From: Planctomycetota bacterium
Lineage (GTDB): Bacteria > Planctomycetota > Planctomycetia > Pirellulales > Pirellulaceae
Length of the DNA: 16,894 bases
Assembly: GCA_029259935.1 (NCBI GenBank)
Contig: JAJDEH010000369.1
Span: 1-16,894 of the forward strand
Direction: 5' to 3'
Part shown: positions 1-7,253 of the stretch, in pieces
Position numbering within the stretch: position 1 is the stretch's first letter
Layout of the letters: each line of letters starts with the position of its first letter
Made by a program: the position numbers and the translations under genes
Notes under the pieces: generated by a model
Told to the model about the DNA's origin: nothing
The model's input: only the letters and a program-made list of their open reading frames with translations
The model's database searches: none

Positions 1-26
1 TTGAAAATACATCGCGCGCGCCTCGC

Positions 27-3000
27 TCAATCGCTTCGGCCTGGCTGCTCCTCCGTCGCGACGCCGCCTGCGCTTCTTTCGCTCGGCGGGCTGCCGCTTT
101 CAGCTTGAACTAGAGCGCAGCGGAAGCCAAGAAGGCTGATCCGGACGGCAGGCCCGAACGCATCGCGGCAAGCCGACCGCACGATCCGCGCGCTGACGCT
201 CCAGCCACCGCCGCGAACCGCCCGAGCCACGCCCTCGTCCGTCGAGCCAAGCGGATCGATTGCTGGCTCAGCCGTGTAGTCGCGCAAACCGTCTTGACAC
301 CATTCCCAGACGTTTCCGTGCATGTCGTAAAGTCCCCAGTTGTTTGGCGAAAACGTGCCCACGTCCACTGTTCCGTCACTTGAGTCGTAGCTGGCTTTGT
401 CAGGTGAAATCTCATCGCCGAGGGAATAGGCAGTTTCAGTTCCCGCTCGACAGGCGTATTCCCATTGCGCCTCGCTGGGAAGCGTCCAGTTCAGGCCCTT
501 GAACTTCTTACCAAGTTCTTGCAGGAAGTACAGGCAGTCAAGATAGCTGACACTGTCCACCGGCTGCCGGCCGCCAGCGAAATGGCTTGGGTTTTTGGAT
601 ACGACGGCAATCCATAATTCCTGGGTGACGGGCGTTTCAAACAACCAGAATCCCAGACTGAGGATGACTTCGTGAGCAGGCATTGCGTCGTGCAACCTAG
701 AATCCTCAGGGTCATCCGAGCCCATGATGAATCGACCAGGCGGAACCCAGCGCATACGCTGGGTGACAAGGCCCGACTCGACCTGGGCCTTGTTGGCAGG
801 CTCGATCGTGAAGTCTGCCCACAAGCCGTACTTGTCGCGGCCTATCGCCGAAGCCCAGCTTGGGTTGGTGAACCGCTCGACCACCAGTTCATCACGATTG
901 GTCAGTAAACGCACCGTCGGGGTCGTGGCGATCCGAATTCCGGGTTGTTCGGCGAGGCGCGCCGAAATTCGCGAGGCTCCGCCTCGAGTCTTCTCGCCGG
1001 GGCGTGGCTCCGCCTCACGCCCCTTGCTCCAAGCCTCGGGCTCCGCCGGCTGGCCTGCTTCTTGAACTAGAGCGCAGCGGAAGCCAAGATCGAGGCTCCG
1101 GTCGACAGGCACGAACGCATCGCGGACAGCCGACCGCACGATCCGCGCGTCGCTGAGCCAGCTACCGCCGCGAACCGCCCGATTCACGCCCTCGGTCGGG
1201 CCGAATGGATCTGTCATCGGCTGGCTGGTGTAGTCGCGCAAACCATCGTGGCACCACTCGTCCACATTGCCGTGCATCTCATACAGGCCCCAACGGTTAG
1301 GCGGCAAAGTACCAACCTCGACGGTTTCTTCGCGGTAAACTCCCGTTTTCCCCTGAGAGTAGGGATAGTTGCCATCGTAATTCACCTGCTCGGCCTTGAT
1401 GTTCTCGCCAAACGAAAAGGGAGTGGTCGTTCCCGCTCGACAGGCGTATTCCCATTGGGCCTCGGTGGGAAGCTGAAACTTAGCCTGCTCCACGAGGCTT
1501 GCTAGCCGCTGCATGAAATTCTGACAGTCGTCCCAGCTCACGTTTTCGACGGGACGCCGGTGGCCTGGAAATCGGCTGGGGTTGTCATCCATCACCGCCT
1601 GCCACAGATCTTGCGTGGCCGTGGTATCGAACAGCCAGAATCCGCGACTGAACGTCACTTCGTGTAGAGGTCCTTCGTCTTCATCTCGATCAACTTCGTC
1701 TGCCGGCGACCCCATCAGAAACGTGCCGGGTGGAACCCAGCGCAGGCGCTGCTTGATTTGCTCTTCGCGAGCTGGATCGACCCTTTCAGATGCACGAAAT
1801 TGGATTTCGGCCCAGGCCCCGAATTCGTCATGGCCCCAATCCGTCGCCCAAGGGGGCGTTATGCCTTGCCGCCAAAATCCGCCGTCATGGTCCTTTTTCT
1901 CTCCCCACTCGAAGGCAATTAGCCCATTGGAAGCGGAAAGCGTGGCACAAGGGCTGCCTTGCTCGGGATCGGTGTCAGCCGGACGTTGACGACATCCGAG
2001 AAACTCGCCCACTTGACGGAGCCAGACCGATTGCACGGTATCCCCGTCTGGTTCCTCGATGGGGTCGGCGTTGGGACGCCGGGCGGCGTCGATCTCGGGA
2101 TGTGTCAACTTCGACAGAGCTCGATAGATGGGACCAATTGTCTCGTCGTACCAGCCGGCGTTGGACTGCCGATCGACCGACCGGCTTAGAAAGGACAACG
2201 CCCCCGGATCGATGTGGCTTGGGTGTTCGGCGCGCTGCTTAAAATAACGAGCTTGCGCCAGAGCGTCGCGCCCATCGTCGGCGGGAACCAGGGCGCGCGA
2301 GTCACCGGACAGGCGGCGCAGTTCGTCCAGCCAAACGCTCTGTTCCAGTTGGCCATGCCAAACGCGAATCAGCGCCAGCACTTCTTTTCGCAGCCGGCTA
2401 TCGAGCCGCTCGAACTGGGGCAGCAATTCCTTGGCCGCGTCTTCGTCAAGCGTGGCTGCGGAAGGGTGCTGCGACCGCAGGGCGTCGTCCTGCCATACCA
2501 ACGACTCCAGGGCCGCACTGGACCATTGGGGACGCAGCCCACGGATCGCTCGCAACAGTCCCGGTTCCAGACGAACCGCCGGCGCGACGGCCCGCAGAAG
2601 CTCGGCCAGCCGCCTCTGCTGTTGCTGTGATGTCGTCTCGCCGCCAATCGCTTTCTGCCAGGGATGCACCGAAAAAACACGGCGTAACGGTTCGGCAACT
2701 TCCGCTTCACCGCAAGGAGTCAAGGCCACCAAGTGACTTCCGTTATCTCGAGCGAATCGTCCCCACGCGAGCCAGCGGCGCTCGAGCGCCGACCCACGTG
2801 TGTCTAGCGTTCCCAAATCCCCCAGCACCAGCACGACCGATCCAGGGTCCGGCGTGTGCAGCACCCTCGGGCCGCTCCACAGCATCAATCCATCCTCTGG
2901 ATCCGAAACAGTCGCGATCCGCAAGGCGTTTTCGGGAATCAGCCGCCGCAGGTGACGGCAAACCGAATGCTGGTCGTCGCGATAGGGTGTCAATCGCTCG

Positions 3001-3524
3001 CTATAATCGACGGCGATCACAACCGAATTGCCCCAGCGCCGCATGGCCTTTCGAGGAATTTGGCGAACGAGTTGGCGCTTGGCGACACGTTGCACCAGGC
3101 GTTTGACATCAACGCGTGCCCCACGGCCTTGCCGGGTCAGACCCGCCCGCAACCGGGGAACCAGCTCGCTCCACGTGGCCAACGGTTTCGCCACGGGCGC
3201 TTCCGACGGCCGATTATGCCATTGGTTATAGACCAAGTCTGGGTCCGGCGACTCGATCTCGCGGTGCCGACGTCCTGCCTCCGTTTCGCGGGAACGAAAT
3301 GTCAGCGGCCGCCAGAAAGGCGTTGGCGCTTGATCGGCTGGCCAATGGGAATCGCTGGGCACTTCTTCCCGAACCATCGGCAATGGCGGGGCCGGTCGCG
3401 GCAACTTGGTTTCGTGAGCGCGTTCCGTAATCTTCAGTTGGGCGGCCACGAACTGAATCGAATGGTCGTCGGCCAGGCCGATCACCCGCGCCAAATCGGC
3501 TCGGCTCACCTTCGAGCGGCTCAT
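27..3524 (-). CDS. vWA-like/SAV_2336-type protein with two FGE-like (C-type lectin fold) domains; predicted DGR variable protein
   Basis: This 1165-aa protein begins with a SAV_2336-like region. Residues 166-285 look like a vWA fold with a degenerate MIDAS, D173-Y-S175-E-R177, where DxSxS is usual. A helical segment follows (about 295-500). Two FGE-sulfatase/SUMF1-like domains occupy about 593-822 and 924-1141, each opening with an RW(V)PPG-F-MGS motif and ending in RGG(S/G)W to LGFRCAL. Both lack the two catalytic cysteines of true FGE (S791/V796 and V1110/V1115), so a ligand-binding rather than catalytic role is inferred. The domain ends are near-identical variable regions (residues 782-821 and 1101-1140) with the mutation pattern of a diversity-generating retroelement. 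The ATG overlaps the stop of the MoxR gene (ATGA, 3521-3524), indicating translational coupling. Inferred role: hypervariable sensor of a protease/MoxR/vWA conflict system. Family calls are from motifs, without a database search. Confidence 0.88.
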   Translation of the reverse strand: MSRSKVSRADLARVIGLADDHSIQFVAAQLKITERAHETKLPRPAPPLPMVREEVPSDSHWPADQAPTPFWRPLTFRSRETEAGRRHREIESPDPDLVYNQWHNRPSEAPVAKPLATWSELVPRLRAGLTRQGRGARVDVKRLVQRVAKRQLVRQIPRKAMRRWGNSVVIAVDYSERLTPYRDDQHSVCRHLRRLIPENALRIATVSDPEDGLMLWSGPRVLHTPDPGSVVLVLGDLGTLDTRGSALERRWLAWGRFARDNGSHLVALTPCGEAEVAEPLRRVFSVHPWQKAIGGETTSQQQQRRLAELLRAVAPAVRLEPGLLRAIRGLRPQWSSAALESLVWQDDALRSQHPSAATLDEDAAKELLPQFERLDSRLRKEVLALIRVWHGQLEQSVWLDELRRLSGDSRALVPADDGRDALAQARYFKQRAEHPSHIDPGALSFLSRSVDRQSNAGWYDETIGPIYRALSKLTHPEIDAARRPNADPIEEPDGDTVQSVWLRQVGEFLGCRQRPADTDPEQGSPCATLSASNGLIAFEWGEKKDHDGGFWRQGITPPWATDWGHDEFGAWAEIQFRASERVDPAREEQIKQRLRWVPPGTFLMGSPADEVDRDEDEGPLHEVTFSRGFWLFDTTATQDLWQAVMDDNPSRFPGHRRPVENVSWDDCQNFMQRLASLVEQAKFQLPTEAQWEYACRAGTTTPFSFGENIKAEQVNYDGNYPYSQGKTGVYREETVEVGTLPPNRWGLYEMHGNVDEWCHDGLRDYTSQPMTDPFGPTEGVNRAVRGGSWLSDARIVRSAVRDAFVPVDRSLDLGFRCALVQEAGQPAEPEAWSKGREAEPRPGEKTRGGASRISARLAEQPGIRIATTPTVRLLTNRDELVVERFTNPSWASAIGRDKYGLWADFTIEPANKAQVESGLVTQRMRWVPPGRFIMGSDDPEDSRLHDAMPAHEVILSLGFWLFETPVTQELWIAVVSKNPSHFAGGRQPVDSVSYLDCLYFLQELGKKFKGLNWTLPSEAQWEYACRAGTETAYSLGDEISPDKASYDSSDGTVDVGTFSPNNWGLYDMHGNVWEWCQDGLRDYTAEPAIDPLGSTDEGVARAVRGGGWSVSARIVRSACRDAFGPAVRISLLGFRCALVQAESGSPPSERSAGGVATEEQPGRSD
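104..224 (-). repeat. DGR variable region 2 (VR2), end of the second FGE-like domain
   Basis: This is the partner of 1061-1181 and encodes residues 1101-1140, about 25 codons before the stop. Variable residues are 1107, 1109-1111, 1119, 1124, 1126, 1127 and 1129-1131. The alignment is exact outside these codons, yet the ~30 codons just upstream in the two domains differ freely, including synonymous changes (for example TGC/TGT and GAT/GAC). Such a sharp border is expected from cDNA replacement from one template. The invariant end is 104-131. A weak 4-bp hairpin with a 4-nt loop (86-89 with 94-97) lies just beyond it on the coding strand. Confidence 0.85.
1061..1181 (-). repeat. DGR variable region 1 (VR1), end of the first FGE-like domain
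   Basis: This 121-nt segment encodes residues 782-821. It matches 104-224 at 104 of 121 positions. All 17 differences are at codon positions 1 or 2, in residues 788, 790-792, 800, 805, 807, 808 and 810-812, and none is synonymous. Most variable codons here are CTC, AGC, GAC, GTC or GAT, as expected if the template has AAC/AAT there. Its coding-strand 3' end is a 28-nt block (1061-1088) identical in both copies, the likely initiation-of-mutagenic-homing end. A GC-rich hairpin (999-1006 with 1016-1023, 9-nt loop) lies about 37 nt further downstream on the coding strand. Confidence 0.85.
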
Positions 3525-4489
3525 GGCTTGCCACCCGTATTTTTGTCCAAAACAAATCGCCCCACGCGGTCGAGCACTTCGCGTTGCCGTTTAATGTTCT
3601 TCGGCGCGATTTCGATCACCGCGCGGACCAGGTCGAGGTATTCGGCTTGGCCCGGCAATGGCGTGACTTGGCTATCGATCGCCTGGCGACGGTCACGGAT
3701 CAACAATTCGGCGGCCGCGCCGAGCAATTGCTGTTGCGCCTGCGGAAAGTGGGCCTTGGCCCGGCTGACCAGCAGGTCGGTCAGCTCCGCTTCGTCGGTC
3801 GGCAGCGAAAGGCTCAGCACGAGACAGCGGCGCAGGAAGGCGTCAGGTAGAACTCGTTCTTCGTTGGTCGTAATGACAACCAAGGCGACCGCCCCGGTCC
3901 CGGAAACCGGCTCGGAGAACCCTTCCGGTTGAAACTTCGCCGAGCCCAAGGCTTGCAGCAGGCCATTGGGCACGTCGCTTTCGGCCTTATCAATTTCGTC
4001 GATCAGCAACACGCAGCCATCTTCCGGGTTCCAGCCCTCGGGCCGCTCGTATTCGGGCAACTGAAGATGGGCCGCCTGCTGGGCCGCTTCCCGCCAATTC
4101 AACGCCCACCACACGGGACCGGGGCGAATGAACTTGCGCATCATCAGATCGTCGCGAATCGCGGCAAGGTCCTTGGTGACAGCGCCCAGAACCTGGGCCT
4201 CGGCCAGCCGCTGGACTGCGTCGAACTGCCACAACAGATCCCGGGACTCGGTTTGCGCGTCGACCACATGACAAATGAACGGCCGCTTCATCAGAACGGC
4301 GGTCGCTTGCGCCAACTGAGTCTTGCCCACGCCCGGTTCGCCGCGGACCAACAGCGGCCGCCGAGCGGCCAAAGCGGCATTCAAGGCCCAAATCGATTCG
4401 TCGTCAAACACATGAACTTGACCGGGTGCACTATCAGATTGCTCCAGCACCACCGGTTTCGTTGGCTTCTTTAGCGGGTGAAAAGTCAC
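3521..4489 (-). CDS. MoxR-type AAA+ ATPase of the ternary conflict system
   Basis: This 322-aa protein is a single AAA+ module of MoxR type. The Walker A motif GEPGVGKT is at residues 50-57, Walker B LLIDEID at 161-167 (D164, E165), a sensor-1-like Asn at N209 in VITTNEER, and arginine-finger candidates R220/R221 in DAFLRRC. The tail after about 225 looks like the helical lid. MoxR ATPases act as remodelling partners of vWA proteins, and here the next gene, overlapping by ATGA, encodes a vWA-like protein, so they very likely work as a pair. The start codon is GTG at 4489, with only a weak ribosome-binding site upstream; 55 bp separate it from the protease gene. Inferred role: the NTP-driven switch between the FGE-bearing sensor and the protease. 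Family assignment is secure; partner assignment is from context. Confidence 0.92.
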   Translation of the reverse strand: MTFHPLKKPTKPVVLEQSDSAPGQVHVFDDESIWALNAALAARRPLLVRGEPGVGKTQLAQATAVLMKRPFICHVVDAQTESRDLLWQFDAVQRLAEAQVLGAVTKDLAAIRDDLMMRKFIRPGPVWWALNWREAAQQAAHLQLPEYERPEGWNPEDGCVLLIDEIDKAESDVPNGLLQALGSAKFQPEGFSEPVSGTGAVALVVITTNEERVLPDAFLRRCLVLSLSLPTDEAELTDLLVSRAKAHFPQAQQQLLGAAAELLIRDRRQAIDSQVTPLPGQAEYLDLVRAVIEIAPKNIKRQREVLDRVGRFVLDKNTGGKP

Positions 4490-4544
4490 GTTTGATCCAG
4501 TTGTAGTTTAGAAAGTTTCAGTTGCGCAAGCTTCTTTTGAAGAT

Positions 4545-6026
4545 TCAAATCTGTGTCGCCGGCCGCGCTTGAAACATATCTTGCAGACGATAGAGCAAAG
4601 TGAATTCACGACCATCATCAGGTGGTTTGCGTTGCTTGACAAATACCAAACCTTGGTACTTCTGCTTCAGTCCTTTCACGATTTGCTCCCGGTGATTGTC
4701 GATCTTTGGTTCGGCCGACTCGGTAAAGACGTAGTAGAACCGTTGACGTTCGTCTTTGAGCTTGATCGTGATGGCTTCGTTGATTTTGCCTGATGCGCGA
4801 AAGGGAAAGGGAATCTTTAGCACTTCATAGAGCGCGTTCTCAAACTCTCTCTCAAAATTCTCGGTCGTCATTCCTTCTTCTGGTGGTTCACGAATCTGAC
4901 ATTCACCGCCGGGCAAATGATCGGGGCTGAAGGGAGCGGAGAATAACGCCTTGCGCCCGTCGACTCCCGCCATTAAGATCTCAACAATGGTGCAGGTAGT
5001 GGACGGTAGCAGTAGGAAGGCTTGAGGGCTGCCAATTCCCGCTCGGATGGCGCGCAGTTGATCTTCGTCGTACACAGCGGGAAACAGGTGGCTGCCGAAA
5101 GATATGATCGCGTTGATCGCATGACCGTCGGGGTCGGCGCCGGCACTGGCCAGGCTGTGATAACATTCGATCACGATATCCAAAACGTCGGCCAGCGAAC
5201 TGTCGAACAACGCGTCCGTCACTGCTTGAGGCTGCTCTTTGTCATTGGACTTGCGAGGCGTCGCGTTCTCCAAGCGAGTCTCGATGGCCGAGGCCAGTGC
5301 ATCGCTCGCGATTTTCGATTTTTTCAGTTCGACAACGGAGCCTTGCTTTAAGTGCTGGAGGGCTTGCTTGTGGTCCGTCTCGAGCGTGGATGTCTCGACG
5401 ATGAGATCCGGTTCGATTTTGGCAAGATCACTGACTGGAATGGCGAACGCGGTACTGTCCAGGCGGCCCGCGAACTCGGGAATATCATTGCGAACAACCG
5501 ATACCACCATGCCCACGACGCGCCCCGTGCCACGGTCGACCAACGGAGCCCCGCTGAAGCCGTGAGTAAGTTGCTTGGATTCCACTTGAATCAGTTGGCG
5601 GCCGGATGCCGTGTCCACGAGGCCCAGGTAATCTGCATTGGCAAACACACCGTCGATATCGTCGAGGCTTGGATAGCCAAAGGCGTCACACTTCGACGGT
5701 TTGTGATCACCGATTTCCCTAAGCCGGGCCACGAACACCTCGTCTCGCTTGAGCGTGCATCGCAAGAATGCAATATCCGCTTCCTCCGCCGGCTGCCACC
5801 TAGTGATCTCCGCGTCTGCTTTTTCGTCTTCCACGGCCAAGGCCGGCTTGACCTTCACGGACTTGCTTGTCGGCTTCGATGTGGCGATGTCGTCGATGAC
5901 GTGGGCACAGGTAACCACCAAGTCTTCGGCAACGACGAATCCCGTCCCGACTCGTTTACCGTCAACATAGACGGCAACGACACACTCTTTCAAACGCGCT
6001 TCGCGGTCGTGGGTTGCCCCCGTCAT
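4545..6026 (-). CDS. Trypsin-like serine protease with a VMAP-like C-terminal half
   Basis: The N-terminal domain of this 493-aa protein (about 10-200) is a trypsin-like peptidase with the full triad: H42 in TCAHV, D84 in EADIAFL, S158 in HGFSGAPL. There is no signal peptide or membrane segment, so it is probably cytoplasmic and active inside the cell. A linker of about 60 residues leads to a C-terminal region (about 270-493) that I do not recognise by motif; by position it matches the vWA-MoxR-associated protein (VMAP) slot of known ternary systems, where a trypsin domain is a common N-terminal effector. AAAAGG sits 6 nt before the ATG. It is 32 bp after the 327-aa gene and 55 bp before the MoxR gene on the same strand, so one transcript is likely. 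Inferred role: effector that cleaves targets, or itself, once the sensor fires. Confidence 0.88.
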   Translation of the reverse strand: MTGATHDREARLKECVVAVYVDGKRVGTGFVVAEDLVVTCAHVIDDIATSKPTSKSVKVKPALAVEDEKADAEITRWQPAEEADIAFLRCTLKRDEVFVARLREIGDHKPSKCDAFGYPSLDDIDGVFANADYLGLVDTASGRQLIQVESKQLTHGFSGAPLVDRGTGRVVGMVVSVVRNDIPEFAGRLDSTAFAIPVSDLAKIEPDLIVETSTLETDHKQALQHLKQGSVVELKKSKIASDALASAIETRLENATPRKSNDKEQPQAVTDALFDSSLADVLDIVIECYHSLASAGADPDGHAINAIISFGSHLFPAVYDEDQLRAIRAGIGSPQAFLLLPSTTCTIVEILMAGVDGRKALFSAPFSPDHLPGGECQIREPPEEGMTTENFEREFENALYEVLKIPFPFRASGKINEAITIKLKDERQRFYYVFTESAEPKIDNHREQIVKGLKQKYQGLVFVKQRKPPDDGREFTLLYRLQDMFQARPATQI

Positions 6027-6058
6027 GACATACCTTTTCTGCTCTAGGAAAACACCTG

Positions 6059-7042
6059 CTAATCCACGGTGAAATCAATCGAAGGGTCGAGCTTGCATTC
6101 CCGCAGTCCGACCCGGCATACGGCGTAGGTCACATCTCGCAATGGATCTTCGTAGGCGCCGGCCAACACCTTGGCCTCGGGAATGTCACGCGGCACCAGA
6201 CGGTCGTGTTGGGAATAGTAGACCATCGGTTCTTCATTAAAACGATCGAAATCGCGGCCCCTTGCAAACACGTTATATCCCCGCGCCAAGACTCCCACGC
6301 GGACTCGGTCGTTGCCGGCTTTCAATGCATCGCGGCTGTACTCGGAAAGGGCCAGTCGCAGTGGGCGGCTTTCAAATAACGGAGGCTCCTTTTTCAGTCT
6401 TTCGAGCAGTTGATCCACGGCGCGGATCGCCGGAAGCGAAATGGCGGGAAATCCCAACAGCGAAACAAGGGTTTCGCCTGTCTTGCCGCCTAAGAAACGA
6501 AAGATCTTCTGATACCACTGCGGCTCTTGGTGCTTCACGACTTCAAAGGAAAGCAACCCCAAGCCGCCCGGAATCTCGATGGGGCGTTTGCCGAACGCCG
6601 TGCGGGAGCTGAAACTCAAATCGCTCGGTTGAGCTCGATCGGAGGTGGCCGCGTCGTACAGTTTGAGTCCCGCGGCGATCGACCAAAACACGGTTTTAAA
6701 CACGGTATCCGTCGACTGTTCGTCCTTTCCGAAATTCAATCGCATGGTCGCCCGCATATCCTTGTCAATTTCTTCGCCTGCTCCGACGTGAAAAGACACC
6801 AATTCCAAGGCGGCTCGCACGTCGGGAGACTTTTCTGAACCGTCCAGGGATGGTTTGACTTTTGCGGGCTCGACCAACGTGGGGCCATCCATATCAGCCC
6901 CGAACTGAAAGACACAAAACTGATCTTCGAAGGCGGTCTTGGCCTCTTGCTGAACGCCAACCTTGATTAAGCTGGACTTCGTTGCCGGCAGCCTCAGTTG
7001 ATCGATCGATGCCGCCGCGTGTGCGGGTTCGAATTCAAACAT
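6059..7042 (-). CDS. Conserved-looking hypothetical protein, first gene of the conflict operon
   Basis: I do not recognise this 327-aa protein. It has no signal peptide, no classic nucleotide-binding motif and no convincing enzyme signature. A weakly hydrophobic stretch lies near 193-207 (LLGFPAISLPAIRAV region), too broken by prolines to call a membrane span. The middle (about 100-180) and the end (about 225-327, with several R/D-rich segments) look like ordinary soluble folds, probably beta-rich. A good GGGGAG ribosome-binding site lies about 8 nt before the ATG. It is 32 bp upstream of the protease gene, which suggests co-transcription and a role in the same system, such as a substrate, inhibitor, adaptor or second effector. 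That role is inference from position only. The 211 bp before it hold a possible pseudoknot. Confidence 0.75.
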   Translation of the reverse strand: MFEFEPAHAAASIDQLRLPATKSSLIKVGVQQEAKTAFEDQFCVFQFGADMDGPTLVEPAKVKPSLDGSEKSPDVRAALELVSFHVGAGEEIDKDMRATMRLNFGKDEQSTDTVFKTVFWSIAAGLKLYDAATSDRAQPSDLSFSSRTAFGKRPIEIPGGLGLLSFEVVKHQEPQWYQKIFRFLGGKTGETLVSLLGFPAISLPAIRAVDQLLERLKKEPPLFESRPLRLALSEYSRDALKAGNDRVRVGVLARGYNVFARGRDFDRFNEEPMVYYSQHDRLVPRDIPEAKVLAGAYEDPLRDVTYAVCRVGLRECKLDPSIDFTVD

Positions 7043-7196
7043 CCATATCTCCCCATTCGTGTAAGGATGAAAACCGGACTAACGGTTGCTCCGTGGAATC
7101 CGCCCAACTGCAAGAAGGTAGATCTGCGACCCGAACAGAGAGTATACCGAACTGGCAGTCGCTACGTGAAGAAGATGCCAGTGATTTTCTGGTGGA

Positions 7197-7239
7197 TCTC
7201 GGAATCAGACGGGGTGCATCCGAGAGGACACACCCCGTC
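7197..7239. other. Interlocking inverted repeats, possible H-type pseudoknot
   Basis: Two perfect inverted repeats interlock: TCTCGGA (7197-7203) with TCCGAGA (7219-7225), and GACGGGGTG (7208-7216) with CACCCCGTC (7231-7239). The order stem1-stem2-stem1'-stem2', with connecting loops of 4, 2 and 5 nt, fits an H-type pseudoknot or two mutually exclusive hairpins on either strand. It lies just after the Replic_Relax stop and before the 327-aa gene, so it could end one transcript, process it, or control read-through into the operon. On the minus strand no clear T-run follows, so a standard intrinsic terminator is unlikely. Confidence 0.5.
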
Positions 7240-7253
7240 CAAACTGGCCAAGA

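Noticed and set aside
104..1181. Simple recent duplication or gene conversion of the FGE-like domain ends
   Set aside because: Ordinary duplication would leave third-position differences in proportion; there are none among 17, while the adjoining domain sequence is well diverged with synonymous changes.
2856..3932. Plus-strand ORF of 358 codons
   Set aside because: It is antisense to the start of the vWA-like gene and the end of the MoxR gene, both well supported by motifs; long antisense frames are common in GC-rich DNA.
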